A stretch of 64,000 bases of DNA from Aminobacter aganoensis (GTDB lineage Bacteria; Pseudomonadota; Alphaproteobacteria; Rhizobiales; Rhizobiaceae). Where the stretch lies: positions 124,001 to 188,000 of the forward strand of contig NZ_JACHOU010000002.1 in NCBI RefSeq assembly GCF_014206975.1, read 5' to 3'. Position numbers and translations under genes: made by a program. The notes beneath the pieces were generated by a model. It saw only the letters and a list, made by a program, of their open reading frames with translations, made no database searches and was not told where the DNA came from. Positions 1 through 8,577 of the stretch are shown here, piece by piece; the stretch's first letter is position 1, and every line of letters starts with the position of its first letter.

Positions 1-512
1 AGACGGCCGACCGCGATCTCGACCTCGTCGCCGAAGGCATCCCGCTGGGCATACGCGGTGGCGACGCCGCCGACTGGCCGGATTATGAGCTGGCCCCGAT
101 TGCCGGCGAGGACATCTATCCCGTCGCCGGACCGGCCTATCTGGCGCGCGCCGACACGCCCAGGACGCCAGCGGAGATCACCCTGCACCACCTGATCCAC
201 CTCGACGAGCCCTACCGTCCGGCAGCGACATGGAACGAGTGGTTCCAGTCGGCCGGCCTGAACGGCGCGGTTGCCAAGCGCGGACTGGTCATCAACGACT
301 ATGTGCTTGTCATCCAGGCGGTGATGGAGGGCCAGGGCATCGCGCTCGGCTGGCGCCACCTTACCGACCGGCTGATCGCGGCCGGGCTTCTGGTCAGGCT
401 CTCCGATCACGTAATGACGACCGGCAAGGGTTTTCACGTTGCCTGGCCGAAGAACCGGGCGCTCAGCGACAGCGCTGAAAAAGTGCGCGATTGGCTGGCG
501 GCGCAAGCATGA
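1..512 (+). CDS. LysR-family transcriptional regulator, C-terminal part (5' end outside the window)
   Basis: Only the last ~169 codons are present; the frame is open from base 3 and ends at TGA 510-512. What is seen is the effector-binding half of a LysR regulator: GIRGGDAADWPDYELAPI, then a Pro-rich linker (ARADTPRTPAEIT), then VMEGQGIALGWRHL. This is the pattern of the GcvA-like subgroup (xIRxGxGxW...GxGIALG). The DNA-binding N-terminus is missing, so neither target nor effector can be judged. It runs toward mutL with a 139-bp gap that holds a small hairpin, so it is probably a separate transcription unit. Confidence 0.85.
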   Translation, partial: TADRDLDLVAEGIPLGIRGGDAADWPDYELAPIAGEDIYPVAGPAYLARADTPRTPAEITLHHLIHLDEPYRPAATWNEWFQSAGLNGAVAKRGLVINDYVLVIQAVMEGQGIALGWRHLTDRLIAAGLLVRLSDHVMTTGKGFHVAWPKNRALSDSAEKVRDWLAAQA

Positions 513-534
513 GCCGACCATCGTGGCTCTGCCC

Positions 535-555
535 CTCATCCGGCAAGGGGATGAG
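535..555. repeat. Hairpin between lysR and mutL
   Basis: CTCATCC (535-541) and GGATGAG (549-555) form a perfect 7-bp stem around a 7-nt loop. There is no T-run, so it is a weak terminator candidate. The 'CCCCTCATCCGG' wording resembles short palindromic intergenic repeats common in Mesorhizobium-type genomes, but one copy cannot prove that. Confidence 0.35.
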
Positions 556-651
556 AGGCGGCATGCCATGCGACCACCAATCCACTGTGGATGCCCATAG
601 CCCCCGCAATGCATCTGTCCCCGCTGAGCCGAATCCCGCTATAGTCCTGCC

Positions 652-2496
652 ATGCCCATTCGCCAGCTTTCCGAAACGATGATCAACCAGATCGCCGCCG
701 GCGAGGTCGTCGAGCGACCTGCCAGCGTCGTCAAGGAACTGGTCGAGAACGCACTCGACGCCGGCGCCTCGCGCATCGAGGTCGCGACCGCCGGCGGCGG
801 GCTCAATCTGATCCGTGTCGTCGACGACGGCTCGGGCATGCCTGAGGAAGAGCTGGCACTGGCGATTTCGCGTCATTGCACCTCCAAGCTCGGCGAAGAC
901 ATCCTCGACATCCGCTCGCTCGGCTTCCGTGGTGAAGCCTTGCCATCGATCGGTTCAGTGTCGAAGCTCATCATCCGCTCGCGCACGCGCCACGCCGACA
1001 GCGGCGCCGAAATTTCGGTGGAGGGCGGGCGGGTATCGGGCGTGCGGCCGGCGCCGACCAACAGGGGTACGTCGGTCGAGGTGCGCGACCTGTTCTACGC
1101 CACCCCTGCCCGGCTCAAATTCATGAAGACCGAGCGCGCCGAGGCAACGGCCATCGCCGACACGATCAAGCGCATTGCCATCGCCTTTCCCGCCGTGCGC
1201 TTCACGCTCTCCGGCACCGACCGCTCGACGCTGGAGCTTTCGGCGACCTCGGACAGTGTCGACGGCAGGCTCGCCCGCATCGCGCAGGTGATGGGCACCG
1301 ACTTCCCCGACAATTCGATCGTCATCGATGCCGCGCGGGAGAGCGTTCGGCTGGAAGGTCACGTCTCGATCCCGTCCTACACCCGCGGCAACGCGCTGCA
1401 GCAATATGCCTATGTCAACGGCCGGCCGGTGCGCGACAAGCTTATCGCCTCGGCGATCCGCGGCGCCTATGCCGACGTCCTGCCGCGCGACCGCCATGCG
1501 GTGACGGTGCTGTTTCTTTCGCTCGACCCTGCCTATGTCGACGTCAACGTGCATCCGGCCAAGGCCGATGTACGCTTCCGCGATCCCGGCCTGGTTCGTG
1601 GCCTCATCGTCGGCGCGATCCGCCAGGCGCTGGCCGGCGCCGGCATCCGCCCGGCGACCACTGGAACGCACGCAATGATGGGCGCTTTTCGGCCGGGAGC
1701 TGCCAGCTACGGCCACCCCGGCCCGGCCAATGGCCATCGCGCCTACAATCCGGATTTCCGTGCGACGACCTCGCCAGGGTACGAGCCGCAACGCTCGCCG
1801 TTCCGGCCACTCGATGCCGGCTTCGCCGAGGCGGCACAGGCGAGCTTCGACACAGGTCCGCTGCACAGCGCCGACGCCCGCGCCGGATTGACCGAGGTCG
1901 CGGAAGTGCTGCTGCAGACCGAACTGGGTGCTGCCCGGGCCCAGGTGCACGAAAACTACATCGTCGCGCAAACGAGAGACTCTCTCGTCATCGTCGACCA
2001 GCATGCCGCCCATGAGCGGCTGGTCTACGAGGCGTTGAAGAACGCGCTGCATTCACGCCCCGTCGCGGCGCAAATGCTCTTGATGCCGGAAATCGTCGAC
2101 CTGCCCGAGGAAGACGCGGAACGGCTTGCCATGCATTCGGAGACGCTGGCCCGCTTCGGCCTCGGCATCGAGCGTTTCGGCCCGGGTGCTGTCGCCGTGC
2201 GCGAGACGCCCGCCATGCTCGGCGAGACCGACGTCACCCAACTTGTGCGCGATCTGGCCGACGAGATCGCCGACAGCGATACGGCCGACACGCTGAAAGA
2301 GCGGCTGCATGCGATCGCCGCCACCATGGCCTGCCACGGCTCGGTCCGGTCCGGCCGCAGGCTACGGCCCGAGGAGATGAACGCGCTGCTGCGCCAAATG
2401 GAAGCAACGCCGGGTTCCGGCACCTGCAATCACGGCCGGCCGACCTATATCGAGCTCAAGCTTGCCGACATCGAAAAGCTGTTCGGCCGGCGCTGA
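652..2496 (+). CDS. mutL: DNA mismatch repair protein MutL, endonuclease type
   Basis: 614 residues, usual length for MutL. MutL couples MutS mismatch recognition to strand incision. The N-terminal GHKL ATPase is plain: [20 protein letters not shown] near residues 11-30, then DDGSGM and a GFRGEAL motif. The C-terminal half carries [12 protein letters not shown] (residues 449-460), matching the metal-binding endonuclease motif DQHA-x2-E-x4-E, plus a CNHGRP motif near the end. This MutL should therefore nick DNA itself, as in bacteria without MutH; that is family knowledge. The start is ATG 652, followed directly by the conserved N-terminus. The middle linker (about residues 330-420) is Pro/Gly/Ala-rich and variable, as usual. 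Confidence 0.97.
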   Translation: MPIRQLSETMINQIAAGEVVERPASVVKELVENALDAGASRIEVATAGGGLNLIRVVDDGSGMPEEELALAISRHCTSKLGEDILDIRSLGFRGEALPSIGSVSKLIIRSRTRHADSGAEISVEGGRVSGVRPAPTNRGTSVEVRDLFYATPARLKFMKTERAEATAIADTIKRIAIAFPAVRFTLSGTDRSTLELSATSDSVDGRLARIAQVMGTDFPDNSIVIDAARESVRLEGHVSIPSYTRGNALQQYAYVNGRPVRDKLIASAIRGAYADVLPRDRHAVTVLFLSLDPAYVDVNVHPAKADVRFRDPGLVRGLIVGAIRQALAGAGIRPATTGTHAMMGAFRPGAASYGHPGPANGHRAYNPDFRATTSPGYEPQRSPFRPLDAGFAEAAQASFDTGPLHSADARAGLTEVAEVLLQTELGAARAQVHENYIVAQTRDSLVIVDQHAAHERLVYEALKNALHSRPVAAQMLLMPEIVDLPEEDAERLAMHSETLARFGLGIERFGPGAVAVRETPAMLGETDVTQLVRDLADEIADSDTADTLKERLHAIAATMACHGSVRSGRRLRPEEMNALLRQMEATPGSGTCNHGRPTYIELKLADIEKLFGRR

Positions 2497-2604
2497 CACG
2501 TTTTCACGGTCCCTGCTCTCGGTGGGGTTCGTTCCAGCGGCGGCAGCTTGACCTCGGGCATTTGGTGGCCGTAAAAGCCGAGCAAGGAAGTTGAGCAAAA
2601 AGCG

Positions 2605-2838
2605 ATGATGAACCGTTTCGAAGGCCCCGGCTCACGCGAAGCCCGTATCCGCTATCTCGACGGCGATTTCCAGGTGACGAGCCCCGGTTCCTTCGTGCGC
2701 TGTGCGGTGACGTCGGACTCGATACCGCTCGATGAGCTCAAATACTGGAGCGTCGCCCGCCAAGAACCTTATCGCGACGCGGCGGTTTCGCTGGCACGCG
2801 AGATCGACATGAACCCGGACCTGCGCAAGCGTCGCTAA
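2605..2838 (+). CDS. DUF2093 domain-containing protein
   Basis: 77 residues starting at a doubled ATG (2605 and 2608). The sequence around ARIRYLDGDFQVTSPGSFVRC, followed by PLDELKYWSVARQEPY, matches DUF2093, a small soluble family of unknown function widespread in Hyphomicrobiales. There is no signal peptide or membrane helix. An AAGGAAG stretch lies about 15 bases upstream, so either ATG may be used. It follows mutL by 108 bp and converges on lpxK with a single base between the two stop codons (TAA 2836-2838; TGA 2842-2840 on the other strand). Confidence 0.85.
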   Translation: MMNRFEGPGSREARIRYLDGDFQVTSPGSFVRCAVTSDSIPLDELKYWSVARQEPYRDAAVSLAREIDMNPDLRKRR

Positions 2839-2839
2839 C

Positions 2840-3865
2840 TCAGCCAGCGATCATCCGTCGGCGCCAGGCATCGAGCGTTTCATCGACGATGCGCTCGGCC
2901 GAATGCTCGATGTCGAACACGGCATCGATCTCGAGCACGTTGAGGCGCTCGAGGAATGCGGGCGACGCCACGCCATGGCGCAGGCGCGCGGCGTCCTTGG
3001 ACGTCGTCAGCAGCTCCAGTTCACCAGCGTCTGCTGCAGCCGCCAGATCGTCCAGTTCGTCGGGAAGATAGAAATGATGGTCGGCAAAGGCATGTGCCAG
3101 GACGACCGTGCCGCCGGCCTTGCCAATGGTGTCGAAGAACTTCTCGGGATGGCCGATGCCGGCAAAGGCAAGGAAGCGGCGACCGGCGAACGCCTTCTTG
3201 CCGCGCGGCCGCGCCGTCGCCGAAAAGACGGGCTTTCCGGCCCGCGCCGCCTGACGCACGACGGAATCGGCCCTTTCGCCCTCGCCCATCTTGAGGATGG
3301 CATCGGCAAAGCGGAGTTGGTCGATCAGCCGGGCGCGCATCGGCCCGCCGGGAATGACATGCCCATTGCCCAGGCCGAACCGCGCATCGACCACGATCAG
3401 CGAATAATCGATATGGATGCGCGCGCTCTGGAAGCCGTCGTCCATGATGAGGAAATTGCAGCCGCGTTCGATGAGCAGGCGCGCGCCCGCGGCCCGGTTG
3501 GCCGAGACGGCAACCAGCGCATGCTCGGCAAGCAGCAGCGGTTCGTCGCCAACATGCTTGGCGCTGTCATGGTGGGTATCGACGACGTGCGGCTCGGCGA
3601 AGCTTCCGCCATGGCCGCGTGACAGGAAGCCCGGCACCAGTTGCATGCGCTTGGCCTGCCTGGCGAGCGCGATCGCAATCGGCGTCTTGCCGGTGCCGCC
3701 GACAGTGAAGTTGCCGACGCAAAGCACGGGCGCGTCCATCTTCTCGCGACGGGCCGATTTCATGCGCCGGCCGGCAACCAAGGCATAAAGCGACGACACC
3801 GGGTAAAGCGCGTAGGCGCGCCAATCCGGCTTTTCCCACCAGAAAGGAGGCGCTTCGCTGGCCAG
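2840..3865 (-). CDS. lpxK: Tetraacyldisaccharide 4'-kinase LpxK (probable CTG start)
   Basis: LpxK phosphorylates the 4' position of the lipid A disaccharide at the inner membrane. The P-loop GNFTVGGTGKTP and later IMDDGFQS, VDARFGLGNG and GHPEKFF motifs identify it. The first ordinary start codon in frame (GTG 3799) falls inside the conserved N-terminal region. Upstream codons 3865-3800 still encode family-like sequence (APPFWWEKPDWRAYALYP), and no ATG, GTG or TTG lies there. A CTG at 3865-3863 sits five bases after GGAGG (3875-3871), so I place the start there: 341 residues, the usual length. It follows waaA with two bases between waaA's stop and this CTG. Function is certain; the start codon is inference. 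Confidence 0.9.
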   Translation of the reverse strand: MASEAPPFWWEKPDWRAYALYPVSSLYALVAGRRMKSARREKMDAPVLCVGNFTVGGTGKTPIAIALARQAKRMQLVPGFLSRGHGGSFAEPHVVDTHHDSAKHVGDEPLLLAEHALVAVSANRAAGARLLIERGCNFLIMDDGFQSARIHIDYSLIVVDARFGLGNGHVIPGGPMRARLIDQLRFADAILKMGEGERADSVVRQAARAGKPVFSATARPRGKKAFAGRRFLAFAGIGHPEKFFDTIGKAGGTVVLAHAFADHHFYLPDELDDLAAAADAGELELLTTSKDAARLRHGVASPAFLERLNVLEIDAVFDIEHSAERIVDETLDAWRRRMIAG

Positions 3866-3867
3866 CT

Positions 3868-5184
3868 CTACCTCCCGCCCGCGCCCTTGAGGCGCGACTG
3901 AACGATCAGCGGATGGATGAAGGGCTCGAGCGATTTCAGCGTGCGGGCAAGTGCGCCGCGCATTTCCTCAACCGTCACCGCACCTGCGGCCATCATGTCG
4001 TGACGTGCGATCTCGTTGCCGAGCAGGAAGTTGACCGCACCCGCAAGCATGTCGCGGTCGCGCACGATCTTGGCGCCGCCACGGTCGATCAGCCGCTGAT
4101 AGGTGTCGCGGAAATTCTGCACGTTGCGTCCAGCAAGCACCGCAGTGTCGAGCATGGCCGGCTCGAGCGGGTTCTGGCCGCCCTGCGAGGTCATGGACCG
4201 GCCGACAAAGGCGATCTCGGTCAGGCGCAGATAAAGCCCCATCTCGCCGATCGTATCGCCGAGAAGGATGTCCGTGTCAGGCGAGATGTTGTCGCCGCTG
4301 CTGCGACGAACGACGTTGAGGCCCATGCCTGTCAGTTCGGACATCAAGGCGACGGCACGATCAGGATGACGCGGCACGATGATGGTCAGCAGGCTGCGGT
4401 GGCGGTTGCGCAGCATGGCATGCACTTCCGCCGCCATGACCTCTTCGCCGTCGTGGGTGGAGATGGCGGCCCAGGTCGGCCGGCGGCCAATCTGGCGCTG
4501 GACCGCATGCAGGGCACGCTCGTCTGCCGGCGGCGGCGCCGTATCCACCTTGAGATTGCCCGAAACTGTGACGGGACGCGCGCCGAGAGCACGAAAACGC
4601 TCGCCGTCGACCTCCGACTGAGCGACCACATGGGCCATGTTTTCGAACAGCGCTTCGGCGATGTTGGCACGCCTCTTCCACGAAGCGAACGACCGGTCGG
4701 ACAGGCGCCCGTTGACCAGTATCTGCGGCACGCGCCGTGCGCCGAGCTCGAGGATGGTCATCGGCCAGATCTCGGATTCCGCGATGATCGCAAGGTCCGG
4801 GTGCCAATGGTCGAGGAAACGGCTGACCGCCGGCTTGAGGTCGAGCGGCACATATTGATGGATGACCCGATCACCCAGGCGCTCTTCCACCACCTGCGCG
4901 GAGGTAACGGTGCCAGTCGTCAGTACGACATGAATGCCGTAGCCCAGAATGGCCTCGATCAGGGGCACGACCGCAATGGTCTCGCCGACACTTGCCGCGT
5001 GGAACCAGATCAGCGGGCCCTCGGGCCGTTCGCGACTCGGCACGCCATAGCGCTCGCGGCGACGATTGCGGTCTTCCTTGCCCTTGGAGGCTCGCCAGGC
5101 GACGTAGCCGCCAACCATCGGATATGCGGCGGCACCGGCATAACGATAGGCACTCAGAAAGGCGCGGGCCCAGCGTTCGCTCAT
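3868..5184 (-). CDS. waaA: 3-deoxy-D-manno-octulosonic acid transferase WaaA (KdtA)
   Basis: 438 residues, family GT30. WaaA transfers Kdo from CMP-Kdo to the lipid A precursor on the cytoplasmic face of the inner membrane. After a short N-terminal membrane anchor comes RRRERYGVPSRERPEGPLIW and HAASVGE, whose Glu (about residue 68) corresponds to the catalytic base of GT30 enzymes. SEIWPMTILELGARRVPQIL and QSEVDGERFRALG follow, with SRxxxGGQNPLEP-type sequence near residue 330. The start ATG 5184 overlaps the acyltransferase stop as ATGA, and lpxK begins two bases after its own stop, so the three genes are translationally coupled. Confidence 0.95.
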   Translation of the reverse strand: MSERWARAFLSAYRYAGAAAYPMVGGYVAWRASKGKEDRNRRRERYGVPSRERPEGPLIWFHAASVGETIAVVPLIEAILGYGIHVVLTTGTVTSAQVVEERLGDRVIHQYVPLDLKPAVSRFLDHWHPDLAIIAESEIWPMTILELGARRVPQILVNGRLSDRSFASWKRRANIAEALFENMAHVVAQSEVDGERFRALGARPVTVSGNLKVDTAPPPADERALHAVQRQIGRRPTWAAISTHDGEEVMAAEVHAMLRNRHRSLLTIIVPRHPDRAVALMSELTGMGLNVVRRSSGDNISPDTDILLGDTIGEMGLYLRLTEIAFVGRSMTSQGGQNPLEPAMLDTAVLAGRNVQNFRDTYQRLIDRGGAKIVRDRDMLAGAVNFLLGNEIARHDMMAAGAVTVEEMRGALARTLKSLEPFIHPLIVQSRLKGAGGR

Positions 5185-5972
5185 CGGGGACCGTCCACCA
5201 GGCCATACGCCTTTTCGGTCGCCCGATTGAGAGCGGCGGTCACCTCGACGCGAATCCGTTCCATCTCAGCATCGTCGGCATCGGCTGGCACCGGGATCAA
5301 CGGCTCGACGATAACCGCGCAACGGCCGAATGGCAGGCTGATCGTGGTCTTGTCCCAGGTCTTCTCCAGCACCTTGCGTCGGCTGGTGGCAATCGCGATC
5401 GGTGCGATCGGCCGCCCCGACAGGCGGGCCAGAAGGACAATACCCATGCCCGACTCACGCGGCTTCCCATGCGGAATGTCAGCGATCATGGCGACGTTCT
5501 TGCCGGCATCAAGCGCCTTTTTGAGGGCAATCAGCGCAGTTGCGCCGCCCTTTTCGAGCCTGCTCTTGCTTTCCCGCCCGCCGGAGCCGCGCACCGCTTC
5601 GATGCCGAATTTTTCGACCACCTGAGCGTTGAGCTCGGCGTCGGCACTGCGCGAGACCATCGCCACCAGACCGCGCTTGTTGGGATAGACCGTAGGCGCC
5701 AGGAGATGCTGGCCGTGCCACATTCCAAATACCAACGGCTCGCTGTCGGCATAGGCATAGTTGGCAAGATCGACGGAGCCATCGACCAGAGGGTTGGTGC
5801 GGCGAATGAAACTCAAGCCATAGGCAAACAGATTGGTGATCGCGGCCTTGGCGAAACGCGACTGGGCAAGCGGTTCGCGAATGCGCCGCCAAAACGTCTT
5901 GGATGCCTTCTTGGCACGCTTTTTCTTCGCCGCAGGCCTCGCGGCCGGTGGCGCCATGCCAGGTTGCTCCAT
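5181..5972 (-). CDS. DUF374 family lysophospholipid acyltransferase-like protein
   Basis: 263 residues. The conserved block FGMWHGQHLLAPTVYPNKRG, followed by MVSRSADAELNAQVVEKFGI and a MIADIPHGKPRE segment, fits DUF374 proteins, which resemble glycerolipid acyltransferases. The N-terminus is basic (KKKRAKKASKTFWRR), suggesting membrane-surface association. In rhizobia this family sits beside waaA, so a role in outer-membrane lipid assembly is plausible, but the acceptor is unknown. I chose ATG 5972, which overlaps the DUF4170 stop by one base (TGATG). A TTG at 5975 is the only close alternative. The gene end overlaps waaA by four bases. Confidence 0.85.
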   Translation of the reverse strand: MEQPGMAPPAARPAAKKKRAKKASKTFWRRIREPLAQSRFAKAAITNLFAYGLSFIRRTNPLVDGSVDLANYAYADSEPLVFGMWHGQHLLAPTVYPNKRGLVAMVSRSADAELNAQVVEKFGIEAVRGSGGRESKSRLEKGGATALIALKKALDAGKNVAMIADIPHGKPRESGMGIVLLARLSGRPIAPIAIATSRRKVLEKTWDKTTISLPFGRCAVIVEPLIPVPADADDAEMERIRVEVTAALNRATEKAYGLVDGPR

Positions 5973-6223
5973 CAATTCTGACCGGCCGCCTTCGTGTCCG
6001 GCTCCAGCAGCCGATGCAGGTGGACGACGAAGTAGCGCATATGGGCGTTGTCGACGCTCCCTTGGGCTTTCGCCTTCCAGGCAAGCTCGGCCGACTTGTA
6101 GTCGGGATAGACGCCAACGATGTCGAGCGCGTCGAGATCGCGGAACTCGGTTCCGCCCAGTTTCGTCAGCTCGCCGCCGAACACCAGATGCAAGAGCTGT
6201 TTCTTTCCGTCTTCTTCCGACAT
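5972..6223 (-). CDS. DUF4170 domain-containing protein
   Basis: 83 residues with no signal peptide or membrane helix. LLHLVFGGELTKLGGTEFRD, then DIVGVYPDYKSAELAWKAKA and YFVVHLHRLLEP are the hallmarks of DUF4170, a small alphaproteobacterial family of unknown function. The YPDYKSAELAWKAKAQ stretch looks like a SPOR/RNP-like alpha-beta unit, but I do not claim that fold. It is the first gene of a tightly coupled run with the acyltransferase, waaA and lpxK, which ties it by position to lipid A/Kdo assembly. The 77 bp between it and the upstream phosphatase gene hold GAACTG-CAAA-CAGTTC, a six-pair hairpin. Confidence 0.85.
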   Translation of the reverse strand: MSEEDGKKQLLHLVFGGELTKLGGTEFRDLDALDIVGVYPDYKSAELAWKAKAQGSVDNAHMRYFVVHLHRLLEPDTKAAGQN

Positions 6224-6300
6224 CTTCTTCCTTGATTCATCATCTCAGGGCCCGCCTGATCTAGACCAAACCGGGCCGTTTTGGAACTGTTTGCAGTTCG

Positions 6301-7107
6301 TCAGCCGTCTTGACCGGCAAGAACCCCTGCCATGACGTCGAGCAAGGCCCCGCTGCCGGCCATCAGCGCGCCATGGACGATCTCCCTGCCAGCAAAGGCC
6401 GGAAGGCCGCCGTGGCTGTCGAGCAGCTTTCCGCCGGCCTCGGCCAATATCAACTCTGCCGCGGCAATGTCCCAGTCATGTGCGTTCGGCTTGACGAAGG
6501 TCGCGTCGAGCGCACCGCTGGCGATCATCGCCAGACGATAGGCAAGCGAGGGGATATACGCCTCGCGATCGAGCCTGCCTTGCCATTCCTCCGGCATCCG
6601 GTCGATCATCGGCTTGGGGCCGGCCATGCGCACCCGCTCGCCCATCTCGCGAACCCGGATCGGTGCATCGTTGAGGAAAGCTCCGCCGCCCGCGACCGCC
6701 CAATATGTCTCTTCACGCGCCGGGCATTCGAGCACGCCGGCCAGCGACCGGCCGTTTTCGACGACGGCCACACTGACGCACCATGCCGTGCGGCCTTCAA
6801 CGAAGCCGCGTGTGCCGTCGATGGGGTCCACCACGAAGGTGCGGCGTGCGCCGAGCCGGTCGGGATTGTCGGCGGTTTCCTCCGACAGCCAGCCATAGCC
6901 AGGCCGCGCCGCCATCAGCGTGTCGCGCAAATAGCTGTCGGCGGCGTAGTCAGCCTCGCTGACCGGCGAATTGCCGCCCTTGAACCAGACTTCCGGGCTC
7001 TGCCGGAAATAGCCCATGGCAATGCGCCCGGCCTCGGTCGCTGCCGAACGCAGCAGTTCGAGTTCGGCCTTGAGCTCCGCCTGGTCTGTGATCTCAGTCT
7101 CCGGCAA
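6301..7107 (-). CDS. Inositol monophosphatase family protein, CysQ-like (3'(2'),5'-bisphosphate nucleotidase candidate)
   Basis: 268 residues. The Mg-dependent phosphatase signature is complete: WLSEE (Glu76-Glu77), DPIDGT (Asp94-Thr99) and WDIAAAELILAEAGG near residue 214. Members of this branch hydrolyse 3'-phosphoadenosine 5'-phosphate or inositol phosphates, and sequence alone does not settle which. The only suitable start is TTG 7107, which puts the gene 14 bases inside the end of pmbA. There is no strong ribosome-binding site, so translational coupling is likely. The next in-frame ATG lies about 29 codons in and would remove a conserved helix, so it is unlikely. Confidence 0.85.
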   Translation of the reverse strand: MPETEITDQAELKAELELLRSAATEAGRIAMGYFRQSPEVWFKGGNSPVSEADYAADSYLRDTLMAARPGYGWLSEETADNPDRLGARRTFVVDPIDGTRGFVEGRTAWCVSVAVVENGRSLAGVLECPAREETYWAVAGGGAFLNDAPIRVREMGERVRMAGPKPMIDRMPEEWQGRLDREAYIPSLAYRLAMIASGALDATFVKPNAHDWDIAAAELILAEAGGKLLDSHGGLPAFAGREIVHGALMAGSGALLDVMAGVLAGQDG

Positions 7108-8443
7108 GGGTCATGCCTTCGATCAACAGGGTCGGCGCGGCGGTGCCGTAGTTGCGGTCGAGGTCGCTCGCCGGCACCATGCGCATGAACATGTCCTTGA
7201 GGTTGGAGGCGATGGTCACCTCCGACACCGCCCAGGCAAGCTCGCCATTCTCGATCCAGAAACCCGAGGCACCGCGGCTGTATTCGCCGGTGACCATGTC
7301 AACACCCTGGCCGAACACCTCGGTGACGTAGAAGCCGCGCTTCAGCGAGCGGATCAGCTCTTCGGGGGATTTCTCGCCCGGTTCGATGGCAAAATTGGTC
7401 GAGGATGGCGACACGGACGAGCCACCACGCGCACCGCGACCGTTGGTGACCAGTCCGAGTTCCCGTGCCGCCGACGTCGACAGGAACCAATGGTTGAGCA
7501 CGCCCCTGTCGACCATCCTGAGTGTCGCGCCCTCGATGCCTTCGCCGTCGAAGGGCCGCGAGGCCTGGCCGCGCCGCTTGAGAGGTTCGTCGATCGCGGT
7601 GATCGCGGCGGATGCCACCTGCTTGCCCATCATGTCGCGCAGGAAGCTGGTCTTGCGGGCCACCGAAGCGCCGTTGATGGCGCCGGCAAGGTGCCCGGCG
7701 ATGCCGCGCGCGACACGGGGATCGAAGACGACATCGACCGGTCCGGTTGCGGCCTTGCGCGCGTTGAGCCTCTTGACTGCGCGCTCGCCGGCCTTGCGGC
7801 CGATGTCGGCCGCGGCATCGAGATCGGCGAAATGCAGCCGAGAAGAGTAGTCGTAGTCGCGCTCCATCGACGTGCCCTCGCCGGCGATGACGCTGGCCGA
7901 GCGCGAGAAACGCGAACCGACATAGTGGCCGACGAAGCCATGCGACGTGGCGAGCACCAGGCCGCCCAGACCGGCGGCGGCACCGGCGCCAGCCGAGTTG
8001 GTCACGCCCTTGACGGCGAGCGCCGCCTCTTCGGCAGCAAGCGCATCTTCCCTCAGGCGCTCGGCCGATACCTCTGTGTCGTCGAAGAGATCGAGATCGC
8101 GCGGCGATTTGGCCAGAAGTGCTGCGTCGGCCAGACCCTGATAGGGATCCTCCGGCGACACCCTGGCCATGGCGACGGCGCGTTCCGCAAGAGTCCTGGG
8201 GTCAGACGCGGCAGTGGCCGATACGCTGGCAACCCGTTGGCCGACGAAAACACGAAGCGACATGTCCTCGCTTTCGGACGCCTCGGTGCCCTCGACCTTG
8301 CCCAATCGCACTGACACGCTGGTCGAACGCCCGCGTACGGCAACTGCATCGGCAGCATCGGCGCCGGCCCGTTTTGCCGCCTCGACGAGGCTCGCCACCC
8401 GGTCGGCCAGTTTCGCGGCGTCGTTGCTATCGTTCATTGGCAT
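7094..8443 (-). CDS. pmbA: TldD/PmbA family metalloprotease subunit (PmbA/TldE-like)
   Basis: About 449 residues. TldD/TldE(PmbA) heterodimers are processing proteases that trim modified peptides and were linked to DNA gyrase in E. coli. Typical PmbA features are seen: an N-terminal ADRVASLVEAAKRAGADAAD helix, SGxS-poor linkers, PVDVVFDPRVARGIAGHLAG in the middle, and a C-terminal FGQGVDMVTGEYSRGASGFWIENGEL block, the most conserved segment. The HExxxH zinc motif of TldD is absent, as expected for the PmbA partner. Starts ATG 8443 and ATG 8437 are both possible. An upstream TTG at 8512 would add a low-complexity non-family tail and was not used. No tldD lies in the window. Confidence 0.9.
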   Translation of the reverse strand: MPMNDSNDAAKLADRVASLVEAAKRAGADAADAVAVRGRSTSVSVRLGKVEGTEASESEDMSLRVFVGQRVASVSATAASDPRTLAERAVAMARVSPEDPYQGLADAALLAKSPRDLDLFDDTEVSAERLREDALAAEEAALAVKGVTNSAGAGAAAGLGGLVLATSHGFVGHYVGSRFSRSASVIAGEGTSMERDYDYSSRLHFADLDAAADIGRKAGERAVKRLNARKAATGPVDVVFDPRVARGIAGHLAGAINGASVARKTSFLRDMMGKQVASAAITAIDEPLKRRGQASRPFDGEGIEGATLRMVDRGVLNHWFLSTSAARELGLVTNGRGARGGSSVSPSSTNFAIEPGEKSPEELIRSLKRGFYVTEVFGQGVDMVTGEYSRGASGFWIENGELAWAVSEVTIASNLKDMFMRMVPASDLDRNYGTAAPTLLIEGMTLAGD

Positions 8444-8577
8444 GTTCCGATTGCTTGCCGCATGGGACGCGGCCCGTCCCCTCCATCTATTGTCCCCGAC
8501 CGGCTTGTGCAATGGGCGGGTGCATGGTCAAACGACCCTAGCCCGGCACATCGCCGCACAAATCTTCGGGAATTCGC

